Assembly (NCBI GenBank): GCA_019751475.1
Contig: JAIENH010000542.1
Coordinates: 1 to 5,409, forward strand
Direction of reading: 5' to 3'
Length of the DNA: 5,409 nucleotides
Source: Cyclobacteriaceae bacterium
GTDB taxonomy: Bacteria; Bacteroidota; Bacteroidia; Cytophagales; Cyclobacteriaceae
The notes beneath the pieces were generated by a model. That model was not told the DNA's origin, ran no database searches, and saw nothing but the letters and a program-made list of their open reading frames with translations. Both the position numbers and the translations under genes were made by a program. The number at the start of each line of letters is the position of its first letter. The stretch's first letter is position 1. Shown piece after piece: positions 1 to 5,409 of this stretch.

Positions 1-20
1 CACTACAAAAATGACATAAT

Positions 21-47
21 AAAGGGTGGCCTTAAAACCACCCTTTT
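21..47 (+). terminator. Hairpin terminator of an upstream unit
   Basis: A perfect 9-base-pair inverted repeat (AAAGGGTGG at 21-29 paired with CCACCCTTT at 38-46) encloses an 8-base loop and is followed by one more T. The GC-rich core with flanking A and T runs is typical of an intrinsic terminator. It most likely ends a gene lying left of the window, because nothing in bases 1-20 codes. The U run after the stem is short on the + strand. On the - strand the stem is followed by ATTATG and a T run further on, so it could act in either direction. The direction is therefore inferred. Confidence 0.65.
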
Positions 48-90
48 ACTACTTTAGTCGGACAACAGTGATTTTTTAAATGCGTCTGTA

Positions 91-1386
91 GTGGAACTTT
101 GGAAAAAGCTATTAGTTGGTGGCGGCATTGGTATCGTATTGCTCCTAGCGGGCTACTGGTCGATGGATTATTTATCGCAGACGTATCACCGTGCCGGTGA
201 TTTTGCAAAGGACTCCGTCACCCGGCAAGAAAGGGAAATAGTAAAGCCGGTGGTGTTATACGGTATGGCGGTTAATAATCTTCATGTCGTGGAGGATGTG
301 GTAAAACGCAATCAGCGCTTTACAGATTTGCTTCAGGGGTATCATGTTTCACCCACCATTCAGCAGCAGCTAAGCCTGGTGCCTCGCGCTACGTTTGACT
401 TTCGCAGGATTTCAGCAAACAAAAAATTTACGCTTATCGCGGAAAAAGATTCACTTCGGTCGGTGCGGGCATTGGTATACGAACCCAACCCGATCGATTA
501 CTTCATCTTTCATTTGAAAGATAGTCTTCACGTGGAGGAAGGCCATCGTCAAGTGGTGACGTTAGAAAAAGAAGTAGCCGGTGTGATCGGCTCAAGTCTT
601 TCGGAGACGATAGAAAAGCTCGGCATCTCACACGAGTTGACCAATCGCTTTGTGGATATTTTTGCATGGCAAGTTGACTTTCAACGCCTGCAAAAGGGAG
701 ATCGCTTCAAACTTTTCTATGAAGAGCAGCAAGTGGAAGGACAGACCATCGGTATCGGAAAAATTCAGGGGGTGTACTTCAATCATGCCAATCATCCGTA
801 CTATGCAGTTCCTTTTGATCAAGGTGAGGGAAGTGATTATTTTGACGAAGGAGGAAAGAGTCTCCGCAAGGCCTTACTGAAGTATCCGATTGAATTTACG
901 CGCATTAGTTCACGCTATAGCTTGAACCGCTTTCACCCGGTAGATAAAGTATTTCGCGCTCATCGAGGCACTGACTTTGCCGCACCCACAGGCACTCCCA
1001 TTCGCACCGTGGGCGATGGCATCGTGGTAGAGGCTCAGTACAATGCGAAGAATGGAAATTACGTGAAGATCCGTCACAACGGTACCTACACCACACAGTA
1101 TCTGCACATGTCAAAAATAGCAAGCGGTATGAAGCCCGGTGCACGCGTGCGGCAGGGTGAGACGATAGGATTTGTTGGCAGCACAGGCCTGGCCACCGGC
1201 CCTCACTTGTGCTATCGCTTTTGGCGCAATGGCGTGCAAGTGGATGCGCTGCGTGTAGAGCTACCACCGTCACAGCCTGTGAAAGAGGAATTCATTCATG
1301 CCTTTACGGAATCCATGCTACGAGTCAAGAAGCGGTTGGACCTGATCGTCCTTCCGGAGCCGCCTTTGGCGCTGGCGGGTAACTGA
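91..1386 (+). CDS. Membrane-anchored M23 peptidoglycan peptidase
   Basis: This 431-residue protein is a predicted zinc endopeptidase that cuts peptide cross-links of peptidoglycan outside the inner membrane. A membrane anchor or uncleaved signal lies at about residues 7-23. A LysM/OapA-like segment (about 55-115) and a helical-plus-beta segment resembling the middle domain of MepM/Csd3 proteins (about 150-240) come next. The LytM/M23 domain covers about 285-385. Its motifs are clear: H291-x3-D295 (zinc ligands), H339 (catalytic) and G370-P-H372-L-C374, where the usual HxH reads HxC. A proline-containing tail of about 45 residues ends the protein. GTG at 91 is the only start that keeps the whole anchor, because the frame has a stop at 55-57 and no other start between; the next ATG (codon 25) would remove the anchor. 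There is no Shine-Dalgarno sequence. The family call is firm; the exact bond cut and any regulation by an activator are unknown. Confidence 0.93.
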   Translation: MELWKKLLVGGGIGIVLLLAGYWSMDYLSQTYHRAGDFAKDSVTRQEREIVKPVVLYGMAVNNLHVVEDVVKRNQRFTDLLQGYHVSPTIQQQLSLVPRATFDFRRISANKKFTLIAEKDSLRSVRALVYEPNPIDYFIFHLKDSLHVEEGHRQVVTLEKEVAGVIGSSLSETIEKLGISHELTNRFVDIFAWQVDFQRLQKGDRFKLFYEEQQVEGQTIGIGKIQGVYFNHANHPYYAVPFDQGEGSDYFDEGGKSLRKALLKYPIEFTRISSRYSLNRFHPVDKVFRAHRGTDFAAPTGTPIRTVGDGIVVEAQYNAKNGNYVKIRHNGTYTTQYLHMSKIASGMKPGARVRQGETIGFVGSTGLATGPHLCYRFWRNGVQVDALRVELPPSQPVKEEFIHAFTESMLRVKKRLDLIVLPEPPLALAGN

Positions 1387-1454
1387 GATATTTTTTAGAG
1401 TCGGTCAAGAATAAAATTTACTCGAGCTCGTCCTCACACTTAAACCTTCACTCT

Positions 1455-2369
1455 ATGCAAACACTTCTCGGGGCCAACGGTGTAATAGCACAGGAGTTGT
1501 CAAAGCACCTTCCATCGTATACAGAGCAGCCCATCCGTCAGGTAAGCCGTAATCCAAAGAAAGTACACGCCAGTGATGAGCTTGTTTCGGCCGACTTGCT
1601 CAACTATGAACAAACGGAGAAGGCCGTGGCAGGTAGCGATGTAGTTTATTTGCTGGCAGGCTTGAAGTATGACACTACGGTGTGGCGTGAGCAGTGGCCC
1701 AAACTTATGCGAAATGTGATAGACGCATGCAAAAAGCATAACAGTAAGCTGGTGTTTTTTGATAATGTCTATTCCTACGGCAAAGTAACTGGCACGATGA
1801 CGGAGGAGACACCGTTCAATCCTATTAGCAAAAAAGGAGAAGTGCGTGCTGCCATTGCCACCATGTTGTTAGACGAAATCAAGCGCAGCAACTTGCAGGG
1901 AATGATCGTGCGTGCTGCAGATTTTTATGGCCCCGGTGCTTTGCTGAGCCTGACACACTCAACCGTGACCGAGCGACTTAAAGCGAACAAAGGCCCGCAG
2001 TGGATTGGCAATCCAAAGGCTATTCACACATTTACCTACACTCCGGATGCCGGTAAAACAGTAGCCATGCTGGCCAATACACCTATTGCTTACAATCAAA
2101 CGTGGCATGCGCTTACCAGTAAGGAAAAAATGACTGGGGAACAATACGTGAGGATTGCGTGCGAACTAATGGGTAAAAAATATTCAATGCAGGCGTTGCC
2201 GAAATTTGGTGTGCGCATATTCGGCTTGTTTGTGCCGGTGTTGCGCGAGTTTGTGGAGATGATGTATCAATTTGAAGCCGACTACATTTTTGACAGCACT
2301 AAGTTTGAGAAAGCATTCTCCGTGCAAGCCACGGACTACAAAACGGGCATTGCGGCCACGTTGAAGTAA
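1455..2369 (+). CDS. Atypical SDR-family NAD(P)-binding protein
   Basis: This 304-residue soluble protein has the Rossmann fold of the extended/atypical short-chain dehydrogenase group (NAD-dependent epimerase/dehydratase-like). The nucleotide-binding turn sits at the extreme N terminus, G6-A-N-G9-V-I-A12, with Ala replacing the third Gly. S31-R32 after the second strand hints at NADP(H) preference. D62-VVYLLAG is the fourth strand, and FFDNVYSYG (101-109) occupies the place of the usual SSxxVYG. The canonical YxxxK dyad is not at its expected place, where K127-G-E-V-R131 is found instead, so a classical dehydrogenase or epimerase reaction is doubtful. Y106-SYG-K110 fits the YxxxK pattern by letter but lies in the wrong element. 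The start at ATG 1455 places the glycine motif right after the first strand, as expected. It lies 68 bases after the peptidase gene, with no clear promoter between, so read-through from that gene is possible. The substrate is unknown. Confidence 0.85.
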   Translation: MQTLLGANGVIAQELSKHLPSYTEQPIRQVSRNPKKVHASDELVSADLLNYEQTEKAVAGSDVVYLLAGLKYDTTVWREQWPKLMRNVIDACKKHNSKLVFFDNVYSYGKVTGTMTEETPFNPISKKGEVRAAIATMLLDEIKRSNLQGMIVRAADFYGPGALLSLTHSTVTERLKANKGPQWIGNPKAIHTFTYTPDAGKTVAMLANTPIAYNQTWHALTSKEKMTGEQYVRIACELMGKKYSMQALPKFGVRIFGLFVPVLREFVEMMYQFEADYIFDSTKFEKAFSVQATDYKTGIAATLK

Positions 2370-2374
2370 AACGC

Positions 2375-3730
2375 TTAGATCACACCCTGTGCTTGCATGG
2401 CCCTGGCTACTTTCATGAAGCCGGCAATGTTAGCACCAGCCATGTAGTTACCCGGCTTGCCAAACTCTTTTGCAGCCGCGAGACTGGTTTCATGAATGCC
2501 TTTCATAATGTTCACTAGTCGGGTGTCTACTTCTTCGCGGGTCCAGTTGGAGCCCATGTAGTTTTGAGTCATCTCTAGCCCGGAGGTGGCGACACCGCCA
2601 GCGTTGGAGGCTTTGCCGGGCGCATACATCACTCCGTTATCAATAAGAATGCTGATGCCATCGGGTGTGGTGGGCATGTTGGCACCTTCTGCCAATAACG
2701 TAACTCCATTCTTCACCAGGTTGTTGGCATCTTTCGCATTTACTTCGTTTTGCGTGGCGCAAGGAAAAGCACAGTCAGCTTTGAGTGCCCACAACGGATT
2801 GTGATCAGCCTTGGCATCAATATCGCGATAGACTACACCTTTGAATTTGTCTGCGTACTCTTTGATGCGACCCCTGCGATTATTTTTCAGGTCTTTCAGA
2901 AACTCGAGTCGTTCTTGGGTGATTCCATTCTCATCATGGATAAATCCATTCGAGTCAGAAGCAGTGACGGCTTTGGCGCCCAGCTGAATGATTTTTTCAA
3001 TCGCGTATTGTGCCACATTGCCGGAGCCGGACACAAGACAGATTTTACCTTGCAAATTTTTTCCAACCTGCTGAAGCATGTTCTGAGCAAAGTAGATAAG
3101 TCCGTAGCCAGTAGCTTCAGTCCTGATTAAGCTTCCACCCCAGCCAACACCCTTGCCGGTGAGCACACCTGTGAATTCGTTTTTGATTTTTTTGTAAGCG
3201 CCAAACATATAACCAATCTCACGGCCGCCCACACCAATATCGCCAGCAGGCACATCGGTGCGGTGATCAATATGCCGCGCCAACTCACCCATAAACGCCT
3301 GGCAGAATTTCATAATCTCATTTTCACTTTTGCCTTTCGGATCAAAATCACTTCCGCCTTTGCCTCCTCCCATCGGCACACCGGTAAGAGCATTTTTAAA
3401 AATCTGCTCAAAGGCCAAAAACTTGAGCACGCTTTGTGTCACGGATGGATGAAACCGCAGACCTCCTTTGTAGGGACCGATAGCGCTGTTCATCTGCACG
3501 CGATAGCCCCGGTTAATTTGTACTTCACCTTTGTCGTCCAGCCACGAGATGCGAAACGAAATGAGTCGCTCAGGTTCAGTCATGCGTTCGAAAAGTTTCA
3601 GTCTCCTGTATTCGGCATGGCGTTCGAGTACGGGCATTACCGACAAGATTACTTCATCAACAGCCTGAAGAAATTCAGGCTCATGGGGATTACGCTGTTT
3701 TACAAATTGGAGGTAATCGTGCATATCCAT
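2375..3730 (-). CDS. gdhA: NADP-type glutamate dehydrogenase
   Basis: This enzyme catalyses reductive amination of 2-oxoglutarate with ammonium to L-glutamate (EC 1.4.1.4), the low-affinity route of ammonium assimilation in the cytoplasm. Its 451 residues match the hexameric small GDH family and resemble E. coli GdhA along the whole length. Numbering from the chosen ATG, the substrate-binding GPYKGG carries K88, the GGGKGG motif carries catalytic K124, and PAGDIGVGGRE carries D164. GSGNVA (235-240) is the coenzyme-binding turn, and the C terminus AQGVI is the same as in E. coli. The frame opens further upstream at TTG 3760, which would add ten residues. ATG 3730 is preferred because it gives the normal family N terminus (MDMHDYLQFVKQRNP) and lies downstream of the likely promoter; ATG 3724 is also possible. 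The gene is transcribed alone, divergent from the rhodanese gene and convergent with the SDR gene. Coenzyme choice is inferred from similarity, so dual NAD/NADP use remains possible. Confidence 0.97.
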   Translation of the reverse strand: MDMHDYLQFVKQRNPHEPEFLQAVDEVILSVMPVLERHAEYRRLKLFERMTEPERLISFRISWLDDKGEVQINRGYRVQMNSAIGPYKGGLRFHPSVTQSVLKFLAFEQIFKNALTGVPMGGGKGGSDFDPKGKSENEIMKFCQAFMGELARHIDHRTDVPAGDIGVGGREIGYMFGAYKKIKNEFTGVLTGKGVGWGGSLIRTEATGYGLIYFAQNMLQQVGKNLQGKICLVSGSGNVAQYAIEKIIQLGAKAVTASDSNGFIHDENGITQERLEFLKDLKNNRRGRIKEYADKFKGVVYRDIDAKADHNPLWALKADCAFPCATQNEVNAKDANNLVKNGVTLLAEGANMPTTPDGISILIDNGVMYAPGKASNAGGVATSGLEMTQNYMGSNWTREEVDTRLVNIMKGIHETSLAAAKEFGKPGNYMAGANIAGFMKVARAMQAQGVI

Positions 3731-3756
3731 GGTGTGGCAGGTTTTAAAATTGAAGA

Positions 3757-3786
3757 CCAAGTTAGCAGAAGAAATGCTATTGCAAA
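3757..3786 (-). promoter_or_regulatory. Candidate promoter of gdhA
   Basis: Read on the minus strand, TTTG (3786-3783) is followed after 18 bases by TAACTTGG (3764-3757), which differs from the Bacteroidota -7 element TAnnTTTG at one informative position. Transcription would start at about 3750, leaving a leader of about 20 bases before ATG 3730. That placement excludes the upstream TTG start at 3760. It is a pattern match only, and no operator palindrome was seen beside it. Confidence 0.45.
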
Positions 3787-3842
3787 TGATTTAGTTTCAT
3801 TGTTTGAACCTATACGCGTGTTTTAGGCCCGTTTGAAGTTCG

Positions 3843-3850
3843 TATCTTTG
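3843..3850 (+). promoter_or_regulatory. Bacteroidota -7 element of the rhodanese gene
   Basis: TATCTTTG is a perfect match to TAnnTTTG and ends only 5 bases before the ATG at 3856. No good TTTG stands at the proper distance upstream; the best is a T run (TTTTAG, 3821-3826) with a 16-base gap. Transcription from here would begin at or beside the start codon, giving a leaderless or nearly leaderless message. It is oriented away from gdhA, so the 125-base region 3731-3855 would hold two divergent promoters. Confidence 0.55.
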
Positions 3851-3855
3851 TTGCC

Positions 3856-4248
3856 ATGAAACGACTCCTTTGGCTGGCTTGTGTGCTTTGGTGCGCAGGC
3901 TGCGGCCCCTCCGGCAAAGAAAAAGTATCGGATATACTCGCTCCTTCTGCCTTTGCGGAAAAAATGAAATCAGGCGACTTTGTTTTGCTGGATGTGCGGA
4001 CGCCCGAAGAATTTCAAAGCGGCTACTTGGCCGGAGCACAAAACATTGACTTTAATGCAGCCGACTTCAAAGACAAAATTACCGCACTGGATCCCTCAAA
4101 GACCTATTTGGTTTATTGCGCCAGCGGCAAGCGCAGTGGCAAAGCAAAAGATATGATGCGCGAGTGGGGATTTAACAACGTATCCGCACTGGAAGGAGGT
4201 CTCAACGCGTGGAGAGCTGCAAACCTTCCGGTAGAGTCGGCTCAATAG
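3856..4248 (+). CDS. Exported rhodanese-domain protein, probable lipoprotein
   Basis: This 130-residue protein has a single rhodanese domain, the fold that carries a persulfide on a cysteine for sulfur transfer or, in some members, acts in redox or binding roles. Residues 1-16 form a short signal peptide with two positive residues (K2, R3), a hydrophobic core and a CAGC ending. C16 followed by G17 fits lipidation, though Cys at -3 in place of Leu makes the lipobox imperfect. The mature part has the family marks: DVRTPEEF (D46, R48), the active loop C88-A-S-G-K-R93-S, and EGG-LNAW (G114, G115) near the end. The size and the CxxGxRS loop resemble single-domain PspE/GlpE-type thiosulfate sulfurtransferases. 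It should lie in the periplasm, anchored to a membrane if lipidated. Neighbouring genes give no clue to the sulfur donor or acceptor. The start is fixed by the signal peptide and the promoter element just upstream. Confidence 0.92.
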   Translation: MKRLLWLACVLWCAGCGPSGKEKVSDILAPSAFAEKMKSGDFVLLDVRTPEEFQSGYLAGAQNIDFNAADFKDKITALDPSKTYLVYCASGKRSGKAKDMMREWGFNNVSALEGGLNAWRAANLPVESAQ

Positions 4249-4282
4249 TAGGATTAAACAATCCAGCCGCCCGACAAAGAAG

Positions 4283-4315
4283 TTTTGCCGAAAGCCTGAA
4301 AGGACTTTATTTTTG
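4283..4315 (+). promoter_or_regulatory. Candidate promoter of the GH3-family gene
   Basis: TTTTG (4283-4287) is followed, 20 bases later, by TATTTTTG (4308-4315), a perfect TAnnTTTG -7 element. This is the best complete Bacteroidota-type promoter in the window. Predicted transcription starts at about 4320-4323, giving a leader of roughly 12-15 bases before ATG 4335. It implies that the GH3 gene is transcribed on its own, although read-through from the rhodanese gene is also possible because no terminator hairpin lies between them. Confidence 0.6.
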
Positions 4316-4334
4316 ACGCTTGCCCGCCTAACCT

Positions 4335-5409
4335 ATGCAACTAATTAACTCCATCCTGACCTGGGTCATGAAGAAGCGCATCCACCAGATGGAGCTTTTC
4401 ATGCGCTACCCGCACGATGTGCAGGATGAGTTGCTGACAAGACTATTGCTCTCGGCCCGCCCCACAGAGTTTGGTCAGAAGTATGGGTTCGATGAAATGG
4501 TCAACTACGATGACTTTGCGCGGCAGGTGCCCGTGCATTCATACGAGAAGTTGTTTCCCTACATCGAGCGAATGATGAAAGGCGAGCAGAATGTGCTCTG
4601 GCCCACCGAGATCAAATGGTTTTCAAAATCATCAGGTACCACCAATGCGCGAAGCAAATTCATTCCCATCTCATCGGAATCACTGGAGGAATGTCACTTC
4701 AAGGGAGGGAAAGATTTGTATTGCATCTACGTCAACAATTATCCCAACACAAAAATATTTTCAGGTCGTGGTCTGGCCATTGGCGGCAGCCACCAGATCA
4801 ATGATCTTGATCCAACCTCCAGTTCTTACTATGGCGATGTATCGGCTGTGATTATGAAGAACTTGCCGGTGTGGGCGCAGTTGATTCGCACGCCAAGTTT
4901 GGAAACGGCCCTGATGAGCAACTGGGAAGAAAAAATTGAAAAACTCGCGCGTGAAACGTCAGCAGTTGATGTAACACACATCGCAGGTGTACCCACCTGG
5001 ACCGTGTTGCTGCTACAACGGGTGATGGAGATCGAGAAGAAAACCATACCGGAGATTTGGCCCAACCTTGAAGTGTTCTTCCACGGGGCCGTAGCATTTG
5101 CTCCGTATCGAAATTTATTCAAGACATTGATCCCTAGCACTACCATGCACTACTGGGAGACCTACAATGCCAGCGAAGGATTTTTTGGCATCCAGGATAT
5201 GAGCAACTCAGACGAAATGTTGCTGATGCTGGATTATGGAATTTTCTACGAATTCATCCCTACCGAAGAATCGGAGGAGGAAAGCCCAAGGGCCATCCCT
5301 TTGCGGGATGTGGAGATCGGAAAGAACTATGCCATGGTGATCACCACCAATGCCGGCCTCTGGCGCTACAACATTGGCGACACGGTGAAGTTCACCAGCA
5401 AAGCACCGT
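4335..5409 (+). CDS. GH3-family acyl-adenylating enzyme, 3' end cut off
   Basis: The frame is open from ATG 4335 to the window edge: 358 codons with no stop. Family members are about 500 residues, so roughly 140 C-terminal residues are missing because of the window, not a mutation. GH3 proteins belong to the ANL adenylating superfamily. Plant members activate a carboxylic acid such as indole-3-acetate or jasmonate with ATP and join it to an amino acid. Visible motifs are the ATP-binding loop SKSSGTT (S99-T103 at its core), YNASEG (277-282, the adenine/ATP-binding motif) and WRYNIGD (343-349, with the conserved D349 that contacts the ribose). The N terminus (INSILTWVMKKRIHQMELF) is helical and lacks a signal peptide, so the protein is cytoplasmic. 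The start is supported by the promoter 20 bases upstream. The bacterial substrate cannot be read from the sequence, and the neighbours do not help. Confidence 0.93.
   Translation, partial: MQLINSILTWVMKKRIHQMELFMRYPHDVQDELLTRLLLSARPTEFGQKYGFDEMVNYDDFARQVPVHSYEKLFPYIERMMKGEQNVLWPTEIKWFSKSSGTTNARSKFIPISSESLEECHFKGGKDLYCIYVNNYPNTKIFSGRGLAIGGSHQINDLDPTSSSYYGDVSAVIMKNLPVWAQLIRTPSLETALMSNWEEKIEKLARETSAVDVTHIAGVPTWTVLLLQRVMEIEKKTIPEIWPNLEVFFHGAVAFAPYRNLFKTLIPSTTMHYWETYNASEGFFGIQDMSNSDEMLLMLDYGIFYEFIPTEESEEESPRAIPLRDVEIGKNYAMVITTNAGLWRYNIGDTVKFTSKAP

Noticed and set aside
50..57. TACTTTAG as a -7 element for the peptidase gene
   Set aside because: It misses the consensus at one informative base, follows directly on the terminator stem and has no -33 partner, so it is too weak to annotate.
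905..1273. Open frame of 122 codons on the - strand inside the peptidase gene
   Set aside because: It is opposite the M23 catalytic domain, and its Cys-, His- and Arg-rich composition is typical of a non-coding shadow frame.
1421..1430. Palindrome CGAGCTCG in the gap before the SDR gene
   Set aside because: It is only 8 bases, with no second copy and no promoter beside it, so it is too short to call an operator or terminator.
2750..3130. Open frame of 126 codons on the + strand inside gdhA
   Set aside because: It is antisense to conserved gdhA coding sequence, with no promoter-like element or recognisable protein features.
3731..3760. Ten-residue N-terminal extension of GdhA from TTG 3760
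   Set aside because: TTG 3760 overlaps the likely -7 element, and the extension has no counterpart in the E. coli family member, while ATG 3730 gives the usual length.
3263..3826. Long open frame of 187 codons on the + strand opposite gdhA
   Set aside because: It lies almost wholly antisense to the strongly conserved gdhA, runs into the divergent promoter region, and its translation has no recognisable domain. It is a shadow of gdhA codon bias.
4829..5146. Open frames on the - strand inside the GH3 gene
   Set aside because: The + strand frame is open across the whole region and carries the GH3 motifs; the opposite frames show no family features.
1..5409. Search for a defence, mobile or biosynthetic system across the window
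   Set aside because: All genes fall in housekeeping or common enzyme families with separate transcription units. No repeats, integrase, transposase or linked accessory genes were seen.

Overview
The window reads as an ordinary chromosomal segment of a Bacteroidota bacterium, probably from the Cytophagales side of the phylum, although that finer placement is inference. Three things support this. None of the five gene starts has a Shine-Dalgarno sequence. Promoter-like elements match the Bacteroidota consensus (TAnnTTTG at -7 with TTTG or TTG near -33). The protein families, in the forms seen here, are ones I associate with this phylum: an M23 peptidase with a GPHLC active-site variant, a degenerate SDR-like protein and a GH3 adenylating enzyme. 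Base composition is balanced and even across the window, with no insertion sequence, integrase, tRNA, rRNA or CRISPR repeat.

Layout from left to right. A hairpin terminator (21-47) closes a transcription unit that lies outside the window. A membrane-anchored M23 peptidase gene (91-1386, +) follows, then a gene for an atypical SDR/NAD(P)-binding protein (1455-2369, +). That gene converges tail to tail, with a 5-base gap, on gdhA, an NADP-type glutamate dehydrogenase (2375-3730, -). A short divergent control region (3731-3855) separates gdhA from a small secreted, probably lipoprotein, rhodanese (3856-4248, +). A GH3-family acyl-adenylating enzyme with its own well-formed promoter (4283-4315) starts at 4335 and runs off the right edge after 358 codons; no stop codon is visible.

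The genes do not form an evident pathway. The peptidase acts on the cell wall, GdhA joins ammonium and 2-oxoglutarate to make glutamate, the rhodanese probably handles sulfur or redox chemistry in the periplasm, and the GH3 protein probably joins a carboxylic acid to an amino acid or similar amine. Their arrangement looks like single-gene transcription units. No stretch longer than about 130 bases lacks a gene. I found no sign of a new multi-gene system. The most notable points are the Cys replacing a zinc-ligand His in the peptidase, the missing catalytic triad of the SDR-like protein, the near-leaderless start predicted for the rhodanese gene, and the bacterial GH3 enzyme of unknown substrate.
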